DNA of 64,000 nucleotides from an uncultured Clostridia bacterium (GCA_947166625.1 CAMVEX010000009.1:1-64000), one strand, 5' to 3'. Positions 20,542 to 30,981 are shown, numbered from the stretch's first letter. Numbers and translations are program-made. The notes: generated by a model from the sequence alone, not told the origin.

Positions 20542-21081
20542 TTAAAGCAGCGCTTTGATACATTCCTCAACCTTGCCCATATCGGCAGTCGGCTCAAAAC
20601 GGGCAACGACATTTCCGCTGCGGTCGATTATGAATTTTGTGAAATTCCATTTGATATCCGGCTTTTTATCCCAATCGGGATCGGCTTCGGAAAACATCTT
20701 TTCGAGCAGTTCTTTGTAAGGATGCTCCTCAAAGCCTTCAAATCCCTTTTGCGATTTGAGATAGGTGTAGAGGGGAAGCTCGTTTTCGCCGTTTACATCC
20801 GCTTTTTTCATCTGGGGGAATGTCGTGTTGAAATGCAGAGTGCAAAATTCGTGAATTTCTTCATCGGTACCGGGCGCCTGACCTCCGAACTGGTTGCAGG
20901 GAATGTCAAGTATCTCGAGCCCTTTGTCATGGTAATCTTTGTATAACTGCTCTATCGGAGCATATTGCGGAGTGAAGCCGCAGCCCGTTGCTGTGTTTAC
21001 TGCCATAATGACCTTTCCCTTGAAATCGGCAAGGTCGATCGTTTCTCCGTTGCCCGATGTGATTTTGTAATCGTATATCAT
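20542..21081 (-). CDS. glutathione peroxidase family protein (Cys type)
   Basis: VNTATGCGFTPQYAPIEQLYKDY, PCNQFGGQAPG, IKWNFTKFIIDR. Confidence 0.93.
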   Translation of the reverse strand: MIYDYKITSGNGETIDLADFKGKVIMAVNTATGCGFTPQYAPIEQLYKDYHDKGLEILDIPCNQFGGQAPGTDEEIHEFCTLHFNTTFPQMKKADVNGENELPLYTYLKSQKGFEGFEEHPYKELLEKMFSEADPDWDKKPDIKWNFTKFIIDRSGNVVARFEPTADMGKVEECIKALL

Positions 21082-21187
21082 CTTTTTATCCTTCCTCAGT
21101 GAAATAATTCTTCAAAATATTATCACGAAAAGGTTTGATTGTCAATTACTCCCAATGAAGCACAGGGCATTTGTTGATTTTTTACAG

Positions 21188-21216
21188 TTTACAATTTCGG
21201 TTTTTGAGCGTATAAT
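21188..21216 (+). promoter_or_regulatory. sigma-A-like promoter
   Basis: TTTACA - 17 nt - TATAAT upstream of the 21242 CDS. Confidence 0.6.
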
Positions 21217-21241
21217 AATCGTATCAAAGGAGGTATATTTT

Positions 21242-22267
21242 ATGTTAAAGAAATCGTTATCTGTTGTTTTAAGCGTTTTAATGATGCTCGGAGCAATGAG
21301 CTGCGCTTTTGCAGCCGAGGGGGATGCTCCTTCAAGCTTCGGATATTATAAGCATGTTTTCATTATCGGTGTTGACGGCGCAGGCGCGGCGTTTGATAAA
21401 GTCGAATCCCCGAATTTTGACAGGATCTTCGGCTCTAACGCATACAGACACAATGCCGTTACCGAGGATATTACCGTCAGCGCTCAGAACTGGGGTTCGA
21501 TCCTTACCGGAGTCACATACGACACTCACGGCTTCACCAATGATTCGACCGGTAAAAACAAGCGTCAGGCAGGCTGCGAGAATCCTTCGATTTTCTATTA
21601 CGCCCGTCAGAAATTCCCCGACGCAAAGCTCGTTTCATTCAATAACTGGTCCAATATCAATCACGGTATCATCGAATACGGACTCGGTGTCAATAAAATT
21701 AACAGAAAGTCCGATCCGCTTCTCACTCAGTCTATAGTCAGATATTTTGAATCCGGCAACAAGCCCGATCTTATGTTCGTTCAGCTTGACAGTGTCGATC
21801 ATGCCGCTCACAGCCACGGCGGTTTCAGTGATGAATACTATGATGCTGTTAAGAAAATGGATGGTTATCTCGGTCAGATTTATGACGCAATAGCCGGTGC
21901 GGGCCTTATGGATGACGGTCTCTTTATTCTTGTAGCCGATCACGGCGAGACGACAAACGGCCACGGCGGCAACACTCCCGAAGAAATGGCTGCGGTTTTG
22001 GCGGTAGCCGGTAAGACCGTAAATCAGACAATCCTGCCCGAAACCGCTCATAACCGCGATGTTTCAGCCATTGCTCTTTATGCCCTCGGAATTGAGCAGC
22101 CCGAGCAGATGGTTTCATCCGTACCCGAAGGATTATTCGGAGCCGAAAAAGATAAGGTTGCCGATCTCGGCAGTGAGGAGCTTCCCGTCGCCGATAAACT
22201 CGGTAATTTCTTACTTAAAATGCTTGACGCGTTTGTAAGTCTTTTTGACTGGATAGCTTCAGTCTGA
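21242..22267 (+). CDS. secreted alkaline phosphatase/phosphodiesterase-superfamily protein
   Basis: Signal peptide MLKKSLSVVLSVLMMLGAMSCAFA; HVFIIGVDGAGAAF, VQLDSVDHAAHSHG, LVADHGETTNGHGG. Confidence 0.85.
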   Translation: MLKKSLSVVLSVLMMLGAMSCAFAAEGDAPSSFGYYKHVFIIGVDGAGAAFDKVESPNFDRIFGSNAYRHNAVTEDITVSAQNWGSILTGVTYDTHGFTNDSTGKNKRQAGCENPSIFYYARQKFPDAKLVSFNNWSNINHGIIEYGLGVNKINRKSDPLLTQSIVRYFESGNKPDLMFVQLDSVDHAAHSHGGFSDEYYDAVKKMDGYLGQIYDAIAGAGLMDDGLFILVADHGETTNGHGGNTPEEMAAVLAVAGKTVNQTILPETAHNRDVSAIALYALGIEQPEQMVSSVPEGLFGAEKDKVADLGSEELPVADKLGNFLLKMLDAFVSLFDWIASV

Positions 22268-22290
22268 TTCTCTTAATACATAATAAATCG

Positions 22291-22314
22291 ACCCGGTCGG
22301 TATTCCGACCGGGT
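22291..22314 (+). terminator. intrinsic terminator
   Basis: acccggtcgg-tatt-ccgaccgggt hairpin after the phosphatase-like gene. Confidence 0.7.
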
Positions 22315-22338
22315 TTGCTGTTTAGGGACTGTATTTTT

Positions 22339-22464
22339 TCAAAGATTATTTGCAAATTCTTTTATTGCCGCGAGCTTTTCCTCGTTTTTATTATCCTCGC
22401 CGCCGAACGCAAAAGGCTGCCCGTAGAAGCCGTCTTTTCTGAATTTAATTGCTTTGATTATCAT
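22339..22464 (-). CDS. 41-aa small ORF overlapping (ATGA) the end of the MarR remnant
   Basis: MIIKAIKFRKDGFYGQPFAFGGEDNKNEEKLAAIKEFANNL; start overlaps the predicted MarR stop; may be a gene fragment. Confidence 0.35.
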   Translation of the reverse strand: MIIKAIKFRKDGFYGQPFAFGGEDNKNEEKLAAIKEFANNL

Positions 22465-22797
22465 TTTTCCCAATCTCCTTCTAAAAGTTTATAAAGTAAT
22501 TCTTTGAGAGTATTGAATTCTTCGTCAGTAAGCCGGTGCTCATCGGCAAGCGTTTTTGGCACTTCGACAGCTTTTTTTTAAGCTGCCTGCCCTCATCCGT
22601 CAGACTTATGACGATATTCCTCCGGTCCGTTTCATCTCTGCTTATTTCTATGTAACCTTTCTTTTTCAGCTTTCTGAGCAGATCGGTGAGCGTGTTTGCC
22701 TTCAGATAAAGAGCGTTTACAAGGTCTTTTTCGTTGACCTTTTCTTTTTCCCACATCACCATCATCGTTACATACTGTGTATAGGTCAGAATTTACC
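22461..22797 (-). pseudogene. MarR family regulator, 5'-truncated and frameshifted
   Basis: ILTYTQYVTMMVMWEKEKVNEKDLVNALYLKANTLTDLLRKLKKKGYIEISRDETDRRNIVISLTDEGRQLKKK continues in the -1 frame as AVEVPKTLADEHRLTDEEFNTLKELLYKLLEGDWEK after an A8 tract; in-frame TAA just before ILTYTQYV. Confidence 0.75.
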
Positions 22798-22813
22798 CGT
22801 AAACATTTAATTC

Positions 22814-22842
22814 TTGAATAACACGGGCTTTTATAGTATAAT
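22814..22842 (+). promoter_or_regulatory. sigma-A promoter
   Basis: TTGAAT - 17 nt - TATAAT upstream of 22858 CDS. Confidence 0.65.
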
Positions 22843-22857
22843 CGGCTCGGTGATTAT

Positions 22858-24084
22858 ATGAAACATTTTGATCTCGGTATCGTGGGCGCGGGCGCTTCGG
22901 GGCTCGCCGCGGCAATAGCCGCAAGCGAAAAATATCCCGGTTATAAAATTGCTCTGTTTGACCGTCTCCCGAGGGTAGGTAAAAAGATACTCGCCACCGG
23001 AAATGGCAGATGCAATCTCACAAATATCAACGCTTTGTCTCACGGTTACAGGAATAAATCATTTGCCTCGGCTGCGCTCAATAAATATCCGCCCGAATCC
23101 GTTATGGATTTTTTTAAGCGGATCGGCTTATATACTTTTATCGACGGTGAGGGCAGAGTATATCCCAGGAGCAACAGCGCAAATTCCGTTCTCGATTCGC
23201 TGAGATATGCGGCAGAAAAAGATAATATTTCCGTTTTTGCGGAAACGCGCGTCAGCGATATTATTCCCGGCGAAAATTCTTTCACCGTTAACGGCGAATA
23301 CATTTGCGATAAAATCATATTGGCGGGCGGCGGAAAATCTTCGCCGTCTCAGGGAAGCGACGGAAGCGCTCTCAGTCTTGCACGCTCACTCGGTCACAGA
23401 GTTACTCAGACCGTTCCCGCCCTTGTCCCTCTGAATTCCCGCCCCGATAAAGTCAAATCGCTCAAGGGTATCAGAGCCTCCGGCGTCGCATTGACTCTTG
23501 AGGGAGAAAGAGAAGATCATGCTTCGTTTGGCGAAATCCTTTTTACCGATACGGGCGTTTCGGGTATTGCCGCGATGGAGCTTGCCGCCGCGGCCGAAAG
23601 AGAACTCAGAAACGCTTTTGATCCCGTTCTCCATATTGATTTCCTGCCCGAGGAGAATAATATTAAAGCGATAATTTCCGATATATTGTATTCCAGAAAA
23701 AATCAGCCGCTTGAAAATCTGCTCTCCGGCCTTCTTCCAAAGCAGCTCGGAATTCAGATTCTCAAAAACGCGGGCGTATTTGATCCTTCAGGGGTCATTT
23801 CTCCCGATTATTTCAGCGATAATATGATAGATATCATTGTCGGCGGGATAAAAGATTTCAAGCTCGAAATTCTCGGCACAAGAGGCTTTGCCAATTCTCA
23901 GGTGACAAGCGGCGGCGTCGATATAAACGAGATCGACCCCGAAACCCTTGAGTCGCTGATTGTTCCCGGGCTTTATTTCAGCGGCGAAATAATTGATGTT
24001 GACGGAGGCTGCGGAGGCTTTAACCTTCAATGGGCTTTCGCTTCCGGCTTGCTTGCAGGTGAATTGAATGATAAGAATAAATGA
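22858..24084 (+). CDS. FAD-dependent oxidoreductase, HI0933/YhiN family
   Basis: LGIVGAGASGLAAAIAAS, KILATGNGRCNLTN, GGCGGFNLQWAFASG. Confidence 0.93.
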   Translation: MKHFDLGIVGAGASGLAAAIAASEKYPGYKIALFDRLPRVGKKILATGNGRCNLTNINALSHGYRNKSFASAALNKYPPESVMDFFKRIGLYTFIDGEGRVYPRSNSANSVLDSLRYAAEKDNISVFAETRVSDIIPGENSFTVNGEYICDKIILAGGGKSSPSQGSDGSALSLARSLGHRVTQTVPALVPLNSRPDKVKSLKGIRASGVALTLEGEREDHASFGEILFTDTGVSGIAAMELAAAAERELRNAFDPVLHIDFLPEENNIKAIISDILYSRKNQPLENLLSGLLPKQLGIQILKNAGVFDPSGVISPDYFSDNMIDIIVGGIKDFKLEILGTRGFANSQVTSGGVDINEIDPETLESLIVPGLYFSGEIIDVDGGCGGFNLQWAFASGLLAGELNDKNK

Positions 24085-25675
24085 ATTGAAACTGCCGCTT
24101 GATTCTGATGAATCGGAGCTCAGGCTGTATGCGGCAAAAGCTCTCAGATGCGATGAAAAGCTTATCGGGAATATTACAATTCTCAAAAAAGCCGTTGATT
24201 CGCGGCATAAGAATAATATCTGCTTCGTCTATAATGTAGCCGTAAATGTTGACGGGAATGAAAAAAGCATTTTGGATCATTCGCGTAATTCCAAAGCGGA
24301 TTTTTATAATGCTCCCGTATATAAAAAGCCCGAAAACAGGCGCACAAGCTCTCTGAGACCCGTGATCGTCGGCTTCGGCCCGGCGGGGTTTACAGCCGGT
24401 CTTATCCTCGCGAGAGAAGGCTTGAGGCCGCTTATAATTGAGCGCGGAGCGGATGTTGACCAAAGGCATAAAGATGTCCTCGGCTTCTGGAATGATAAAA
24501 AGCTTAATACCGAAAGCAATATCCAGTTCGGAGAGGGCGGCGCGGGCACTTTTTCCGACGGTAAGCTGACCACCGGGATTAAAGATTCTCTCATAAGCAA
24601 GGTCATTGAGGAATTGATCCTTCACGGCGCTCCGGAAGAAATTGCCTATTCGGCCACTCCCCATATCGGCACCGACCGCCTCGGCTCGGTAGTCAAATCG
24701 ATCAGAGAAGAGATTATTTCGCTCGGCGGCGAGGTCAGATTCAATACGAAGCTCACCGACATTATCATAGCGAATAATTCCGTTCAGGGGGTCACGTTCA
24801 CTCAGCCTGGCGGCAGGAGCACCGATTTTGAAACCGATACCCTTCTTCTTTGCATAGGCCATTCGGCGAGGGATACGGTCGAAATGCTTCATAAAAAAGG
24901 CTTCAATATCATTCAGAAGCCTTTCAGCATCGGCGTTCGCATCGAGCATCCCCGCGAGCTTATAGATACTGCTCAATACGGCTCTCGCGCAGGTCATCCC
25001 AAACTCGGAGCGGCGGTCTATAAAATGGCTTGCCATCCCGATCACGGAAGGGGAGCATATACCTTCTGTATGTGCCCGGGAGGATCTGTCGTCTGCGCTT
25101 CAAGCGAAGAGAATAAAGTGGTCGTTAACGGTATGAGTGAATATGCGAGAGACGGTGAAAATTCAAATTCGGCTCTGCTTGTCGGCATCGAGCCCGAGAA
25201 TTTCGGCAGCGATGATCCTCTTGCGGGTATAGAAATCCAGCGCAGGATCGAGTCCGCGGCATTTGAAGCGGCGGGAAGCGATTATTCCGCGCCCTGTCAG
25301 CTTGTCGGCGATTTTTTGAGCGGAGTCAAAAGCACTGCGCTTTCATACGTAAAGCCGACCTGCCCCACCGGTGTCACTCCCGGCGATATACGTAAGATCC
25401 TGCCTCAGAGGGTTACGGATACAATGGCTTCTGCGATAGTTAAAATGGACGGTATGCTTCACGGCTTCGCTTTGCCCGACGCCGTATTGACAGCCCCGGA
25501 AACAAGGTCGTCATCCCCGGTAAGAATCCTCAGGAATGATATATATCAATCCAATATCCGCGGTGTATATCCATGCGGAGAGGGGGCCGGTTATGCGGGC
25601 GGCATAGTTTCGGCGGCTGTTGACGGGATCCGCTGCGCCCACGCTGTATTGCTTGACGAAACAGACGATATGTAA
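24068..25675 (+). CDS. FAD-dependent dehydrogenase (COG2509-like)
   Basis: PVIVGFGPAGFTAGLILAREGLRPLIIERG, NIQFGEGGAGTFSDGKLTTG, YPCGEGAGYAGGIVSAAVDGI. Confidence 0.92.
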   Translation: MIRINELKLPLDSDESELRLYAAKALRCDEKLIGNITILKKAVDSRHKNNICFVYNVAVNVDGNEKSILDHSRNSKADFYNAPVYKKPENRRTSSLRPVIVGFGPAGFTAGLILAREGLRPLIIERGADVDQRHKDVLGFWNDKKLNTESNIQFGEGGAGTFSDGKLTTGIKDSLISKVIEELILHGAPEEIAYSATPHIGTDRLGSVVKSIREEIISLGGEVRFNTKLTDIIIANNSVQGVTFTQPGGRSTDFETDTLLLCIGHSARDTVEMLHKKGFNIIQKPFSIGVRIEHPRELIDTAQYGSRAGHPKLGAAVYKMACHPDHGRGAYTFCMCPGGSVVCASSEENKVVVNGMSEYARDGENSNSALLVGIEPENFGSDDPLAGIEIQRRIESAAFEAAGSDYSAPCQLVGDFLSGVKSTALSYVKPTCPTGVTPGDIRKILPQRVTDTMASAIVKMDGMLHGFALPDAVLTAPETRSSSPVRILRNDIYQSNIRGVYPCGEGAGYAGGIVSAAVDGIRCAHAVLLDETDDM

Positions 25676-25691
25676 ATATATGAAAAATTGC

Positions 25692-26002
25692 AAAAGGCTC
25701 ACATTGGGCGGGTATTCGTAAAACAGTATTGGTTTTCACGGAAAACTAAAGCCGCGGAACATCGTCAGATTTGCTTACCATACACAAAGTATGCTTTCGC
25801 AAACCTTCCTTGTTCTGCGGCTTATTTTTCACGAGAAAACTGCTTCGCACCTCAAAAAGATGAGATTTGTGCAGATTTGCAGGTTTTGACGACGAGGAAT
25901 ACTTGTCTGTATTCCGAGGAGGAATGCCTGCACAAGATGTGCAAAGATCGCTTTTTGAGGCATTACTGTTTTATGAACACCCGCCCTTGAGTGAGCCTTT
26001 TT
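25692..26002. repeat. 311-bp nested palindromic non-coding element, MITE-like
   Basis: Imperfect terminal inverted repeats aaaaggctcacattgggcgggtattcgtaaaacagta / tactgttttatgaacacccgcccttgagtgagcctttt, with internal nested hairpins and no transposase ORF. Confidence 0.75.
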
Positions 26003-26021
26003 ACTTATGATCTTTAATTGT

Positions 26022-27386
26022 TCAGCTTTTGATTTTCTTTACCCAGTTGAGGCTTTTTGCCTTGAAATAGGCGACGGGGCATTTTAATACCTGATCCGCT
26101 TTAAGGCAGGCGAAGGTCACAACGACCGGGAATTTGAAAACGAATGCGCTCAATGCCGAAACGGGCAATACGATAAACCACATAAAGAGAATATCGTTTC
26201 TCAAAACGAACGAAGTCTCTCCTCCGCCCGAAACTATTCCGCAGAGTGTCGGAGCTTCGTATGAAGTGCCGATTATCGTCACGGCGAGCACCGCTGTAAA
26301 CAGGTTTGTGTAATGGACGGTTTCTGCCGTCGCATCATAAAAGCCTATGATCAGATTTTTGCAAATTATGAGTATGATGCTTGAAATGATGCCGATAACA
26401 ATAAATCTTATCTGAAGTCCGTTGCTTCTCTTTTTTATCGTTTCCATTGAGGAATCTTCGCCGATCGTTTTTGCTGTCAGCACACACGCCGCGTTACTGC
26501 TCGCGTATGTAAAAATCGTCGCGACCTGAAACAGAGTAGTCACTATGCTGTTTGCGGCGATCGCGCTTTCTACAAGCCTGCCGATTATGGCACCCTGTAT
26601 ATTCATCGCTATTCCCCAAGAGACCGAGCTCGCGAGCAGCGGGACGCCCGTCTTGAAATATGCCACGAACATTTCTTTTCCTGCGTTAAACAGCTCCGGT
26701 ATTTTCATTTTCAGCTTTTTGTCGCCGAATAATGTGTAGATCAATACCACGGCGAATTCGACAAGCCTCGATATGAAAGTTGCCAGAGCGGCGCCCCTTA
26801 TTCCGAGAGCGGGCAGCCCGAATTTGCCGAATATAAGGGCGTAGTTGAGCAGGATGTTTATTCCGAATGAAGAGAGTGAAACATAAAATCCGATGTTGAC
26901 CGTTTCAACGCTTCTGAGGATCGCGAGAAGTATCTGAGTCGCTCCGTAAAGGAGGTATGTGTATTTAATTATCGCGAGGTATTCGACCGCCTGCGCCGCG
27001 ACTGCGGGCTTATCCGTATAGAGAGCGATCAGCTTTTCGGGCATTACCGCCGAAAGAGTAAAGAGGACCGCCGAAAAAGCGAGCGCCAGAATATTCGCGA
27101 CAGCAGATGCTTTTTTGACCGATTCAATATTTCTTTCGCCCCACGCTCTTGAAGAAATCACTGTCATCCCGTTTGCAACGCCCGTCACGCACATCATAAG
27201 CAGATATTGTATATTGTTGCAGATGCCCACTCCGCTCAGAGCGGTCTCGTTATATGCGCCGACCATTACGGAATCCGCAAGATTAACTCCGTAAACTATC
27301 AGATTCTGAAGCGCTACCGTGACGGTCATCGCGAGGAACGCTTTATAAAAATCTTTATCCGTCATTCTTTTTTCATCTGTTTTCAT
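26022..27386 (-). CDS. MATE family efflux transporter
   Basis: 12-TM hydrophobic protein; VNLADSVMVGAYNETALSGVGICNNIQYLL typical MATE. Confidence 0.93.
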   Translation of the reverse strand: MKTDEKRMTDKDFYKAFLAMTVTVALQNLIVYGVNLADSVMVGAYNETALSGVGICNNIQYLLMMCVTGVANGMTVISSRAWGERNIESVKKASAVANILALAFSAVLFTLSAVMPEKLIALYTDKPAVAAQAVEYLAIIKYTYLLYGATQILLAILRSVETVNIGFYVSLSSFGINILLNYALIFGKFGLPALGIRGAALATFISRLVEFAVVLIYTLFGDKKLKMKIPELFNAGKEMFVAYFKTGVPLLASSVSWGIAMNIQGAIIGRLVESAIAANSIVTTLFQVATIFTYASSNAACVLTAKTIGEDSSMETIKKRSNGLQIRFIVIGIISSIILIICKNLIIGFYDATAETVHYTNLFTAVLAVTIIGTSYEAPTLCGIVSGGGETSFVLRNDILFMWFIVLPVSALSAFVFKFPVVVTFACLKADQVLKCPVAYFKAKSLNWVKKIKS

Positions 27387-27492
27387 ATCTCTCTCCCTGC
27401 TTTTGTTAGTGAATTATATCACCGTGAATATCCGTTTTCAACTCTTGATTTATGATTATTTTGTGTGATATTATTCCGTTGAGGTGAGATTT

Positions 27493-28197
27493 ATGTTCAG
27501 AGGAAAAATGAAGGCGTTGACCTTCAGCTATGATGACGGAGTAACGCAGGACAGAAAGCTTGTTAAACTTCTTGATAAATACGGATTAAAAGCAACCTTC
27601 AATCTCAATTCCGATCTGCTCGGCACCGATTCGCATCTCATCATCAATGATATTACCGTTTCTCATGTGAAATCCCGGCTTTGTGAGATAAGATCGATCT
27701 ATTCGGGTCACGAGATCGCCGCCCATACCCTCACTCATCCGAATCTTACTCAGTGCGACGAGGCGGAGATCATCAGGCAGGTAGAAGCAGACAGAAAAAA
27801 TCTCTCCGAAGCCGCGGGATATGATGTTGTCGGATTCGCTTATCCAGGCGGGGGAGTGAATTATAACGGCGAAGTCTCGCGGATAATTAAAGATAAAACC
27901 GCCGTGAAATACGCCCGCACCACCGTATGCACCGGCGGCTTTGATCTTCAGGATGATCTTTTTAAGTTTAAGCCCACCGTAAAGCATACGGATTTTGACA
28001 GGATGTTTGCCCTTGCCGATGAATTTATAAATATGAGACCCGATACGCCGAAACTCTTTTATATCTGGGGCCACAGCTATGAGCTCGATTTGGGCGATAA
28101 TTGGGAAAAACTCGAAGAATTCTGCAAAATTGTATCCGGCAAAGACGATATTTTCTACGGCACAAACAGTGAAATATTGTTGCAGAAAAACAAATAG
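27493..28197 (+). CDS. polysaccharide deacetylase family protein
   Basis: ALTFSYDDGVTQDRKLVKLLDKYGLKATFNLNSDLL, EIAAHTLTHPNL, FAYPGG. Confidence 0.9.
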   Translation: MFRGKMKALTFSYDDGVTQDRKLVKLLDKYGLKATFNLNSDLLGTDSHLIINDITVSHVKSRLCEIRSIYSGHEIAAHTLTHPNLTQCDEAEIIRQVEADRKNLSEAAGYDVVGFAYPGGGVNYNGEVSRIIKDKTAVKYARTTVCTGGFDLQDDLFKFKPTVKHTDFDRMFALADEFINMRPDTPKLFYIWGHSYELDLGDNWEKLEEFCKIVSGKDDIFYGTNSEILLQKNK

Positions 28198-28292
28198 TTT
28201 TTACTGCTTATGCTTATGATATTTACAGCGTATTTATAATTATCAGTTTTGTTTTTTAGAAATTCACATAAATACGCTTAATTAAGAGAAAA

Positions 28293-28333
28293 ACAGAGGC
28301 CGATTTTTACCGACCTCTGTTAATTTTTTTATT
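28293..28333 (+). terminator. intrinsic terminator
   Basis: acagaggccg-atttttac-cgacctctgt hairpin then TAATTTTTTT. Confidence 0.7.
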
Positions 28334-28424
28334 ACGGTGTGAATACCTTAAGCTGGCGCAATTTCTCTTATTTTCAACTGTCTGGAAACTGTAAAGCTGT
28401 TACAGGTGTGGGGATAACAATATT

Positions 28425-30875
28425 TTAATGATATTTTATTCTTGTGTTTTTAAATCTGCCGAATAATATGTCGATGATTCGTTGAATAAGCTGAGCAAGA
28501 GTTATTGTTTTTGATCCCTGAATTGTTTCCAGCTCGCTTTTAATTTCACCGCATTTTGAACAATATGTCCGGTAATATATTGTATTACCGTTGTTGTTTT
28601 CCGTGCTTTTTGTCACAAAATTGTGGCCGGTGGGGTTAATTCTGTATTGTTGCTTAATGATTTGATTGCATACTGTGCAGTGGCTGCCTTCTGTATATCC
28701 GTATTCTGTACATGTCGGCTCCGTTGCATAATCTGTTATCGGCTTATGTCCAAGTGCAGGTATTATCTCCATGTCGCTTATCATATCTCCGCAGGCAGCG
28801 CATGTATAAAATTGCGTCCCTGCTTTTGTGCAGGTTGGTTCATTTCTGATTAAAATCGGGTCATGTCCGTTTGCATATAATATTTCTTTTTGAGTATGAC
28901 CGCAATTATAACAACAGTAAACATTATATCCGCCTTGAGTGCAGGTCGGCTCTTTGTATTCTTTTACATAGTAGTCATGCCCTGTAGCCTCATATGTTTC
29001 CGTGTAAGTGTCATTACAGTGTGTACATGTGTAAATACAGTAGCCGTCCGTTGTGCAGGTGCTTGGGTAATATTCTTCCGTATAGTCATGCCCTGTAGCC
29101 TCGTATGTTTCCGTGTAAGTGTCATTACAGTGTGTACATGTGTAAATACAGTAGCCGTCCGTTGTGCAGGTGCTTGGGTAATATTCTTCCGTATAGTCAT
29201 GCCCTGTAGCCTCGTATGTTTCCGTGTAACTGTCATTACAGCGTGTACATGTGTAAATACTGTAACCGTCCGTTGTGCAGGCGCTTGGGTAATATTCTTC
29301 CGTATAGTTATGACCTAAAGCCGGATAAACAACAGGTTCCACTATATATTCAATCGGATCTGTGTCAGACCAGTAGACATATTCTGAAAAACCTGTTTCT
29401 GTGCAAGTGGGTTCCACCGAACTCGTTTCAATTGGATAATGCTTTTTTGCATCAATTATTGGTTCGTTTGATTTTGCAATTGTTATTTCACGCCACTCGT
29501 TCTCTGAGCCTAAATAATAGACATCTATAAGATATGAACATCTAACAAATGCCCCTAGATTGATACTTGTAACACTTTTGGGTATGATTATACTTGTCAG
29601 TCTGGTACAATTGTAGAATGCAGATTTTCCGATACTTGTGACACCGTTGGGTATTGTGATACTTGCCAGTCCGGTACAACCGGAGAAAGTATCTCTTGCG
29701 ATGCTTGTGACACTGTCAGGTATCGTAATACTTGTCAGTCCGGTACAACCGGAGAATGCATATTCTCCGATGCCTGTGACACTGCCGGGTATCATAATAC
29801 TTGTCAGCCCGGTACAATCGGAGAATGCATATTCTCCGATGCTTGTGACACCGCTTAGTATCGTAATACTTGTCAGTCCGGTACAACCGGAGAATGCACC
29901 CCGTCCTATGCTTGTAACACTGTCTGGTATCGTAATACTCGTCAGTCCGGTACAATCGGAGAATGCACGCTGTCCTATGCTTGTAACACTGTCTGGTATC
30001 GTAATACTTGTCAGCCCGGTACAACCGTAGAATGCACCCTGTCCTATGCTTGTAACACTGTCTGGTATCGTCATATTTGTAAGTCCGGTACAACCGGAGA
30101 ATGCATAATCCCCGATATACTTGACACTACCGTCTGTTGGAATAATACTGTTTTTACATCCGGTAATCAGTGCTTTGCCTTCCGTTGCAATCATACAATT
30201 TCCTGCGCTATGGTATTTCGGGTTGCCTGATTCAACTGTGATGTTTTCTAATCCGGTACAACCGGAGAATGCACTACTGCTTATACTTGTAACACTGCTA
30301 GGAATCGTAATACTTGTCAGTCCGGTACAACCGTAGAATGCATATTCTCCTATACTTGTGACACTTTCGTGTATCGTGATACTTGTGAGTTCGGTATGAT
30401 CGGAGAATGCACGATTACCGATATTCTTGACGCTACCATCTGTTGGAATGATGCTGTTTTTACATCCGGTAATCAGTATTTTGTCTTCCGTCGCAATCAG
30501 ACAGTTTCCTGCACTATGGTATATAGGATTACCTGCTTCAACTGTGATGTTTTCTAATCCGGTACAACCGGAGAATGCACACTGTCCTATGCTTGTAACA
30601 CTGTCGGGTATCGTAATACTTGTCAGCCCGGTACAATTGGAGAATGCACACTGTCCTATGCTTGTAATCGGTTCACCGTAAATCTCAGACGGAATTTCCA
30701 ATGCACCGGTTGCAGAATTTGTGTAACCAACTACGGTGACATAATTATCGGAAACTTCATACTTCAAGACGCCGTCGCTTATTGCTCTAATAGCAAAACA
30801 AGTTACATATGTTGTAATGACAATAAAGACAATTACTATAATACCGATCACTCTTTTTGCTAATCTCAGTTTCAT
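28425..30875 (-). CDS. BspA-like leucine-rich repeat surface protein with C-terminal CxxC repeats
   Basis: N-terminal hydrophobic segment; many ~23-aa [23 protein letters not shown] repeats; C-terminal [37 protein letters not shown] repeats. Confidence 0.93.
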   Translation of the reverse strand: MKLRLAKRVIGIIVIVFIVITTYVTCFAIRAISDGVLKYEVSDNYVTVVGYTNSATGALEIPSEIYGEPITSIGQCAFSNCTGLTSITIPDSVTSIGQCAFSGCTGLENITVEAGNPIYHSAGNCLIATEDKILITGCKNSIIPTDGSVKNIGNRAFSDHTELTSITIHESVTSIGEYAFYGCTGLTSITIPSSVTSISSSAFSGCTGLENITVESGNPKYHSAGNCMIATEGKALITGCKNSIIPTDGSVKYIGDYAFSGCTGLTNMTIPDSVTSIGQGAFYGCTGLTSITIPDSVTSIGQRAFSDCTGLTSITIPDSVTSIGRGAFSGCTGLTSITILSGVTSIGEYAFSDCTGLTSIMIPGSVTGIGEYAFSGCTGLTSITIPDSVTSIARDTFSGCTGLASITIPNGVTSIGKSAFYNCTRLTSIIIPKSVTSINLGAFVRCSYLIDVYYLGSENEWREITIAKSNEPIIDAKKHYPIETSSVEPTCTETGFSEYVYWSDTDPIEYIVEPVVYPALGHNYTEEYYPSACTTDGYSIYTCTRCNDSYTETYEATGHDYTEEYYPSTCTTDGYCIYTCTHCNDTYTETYEATGHDYTEEYYPSTCTTDGYCIYTCTHCNDTYTETYEATGHDYYVKEYKEPTCTQGGYNVYCCYNCGHTQKEILYANGHDPILIRNEPTCTKAGTQFYTCAACGDMISDMEIIPALGHKPITDYATEPTCTEYGYTEGSHCTVCNQIIKQQYRINPTGHNFVTKSTENNNGNTIYYRTYCSKCGEIKSELETIQGSKTITLAQLIQRIIDILFGRFKNTRIKYH
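28972..29315 (-). repeat. three near-identical 111-bp tandem repeats within LRR protein gene
   Basis: tagtcatgccctgtagcctc...tattcttccgta unit recurs with 111-bp (37-aa) period. Confidence 0.9.
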
Positions 30876-30981
30876 ATCAAATGCCCCTTTTTTGGTTGTT
30901 TTCTATGTTATTATTCATTAGTAGCTATAATTATGCATTGTCCATTTGAAGTTTTGTTAACAAATGATATTATGATGAAAA

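Noticed and set aside
22560-22580. Programmed -1 frameshifting in marR as the preferred explanation
   Set aside because: The A_AAA_AAG heptamer is in register, but the gene also lacks its N-terminal helices, so decay or homopolymer error is more parsimonious.
24020-25045. 341-aa minus-strand ORF
   Set aside because: Antisense to the well-supported FAD-dependent dehydrogenase genes; shadow ORF.
25688-25990. 100-aa plus-strand ORF
   Set aside because: Lies entirely within the nested palindromic element and has no protein-like features.
29638-30681. Regular short repeats suggestive of a CRISPR-like array or repeat proteins on the plus strand
   Set aside because: The ~69-bp periodicity is the DNA of LRR repeats in the 28425-30875 coding sequence; units are degenerate and lack unique spacers.
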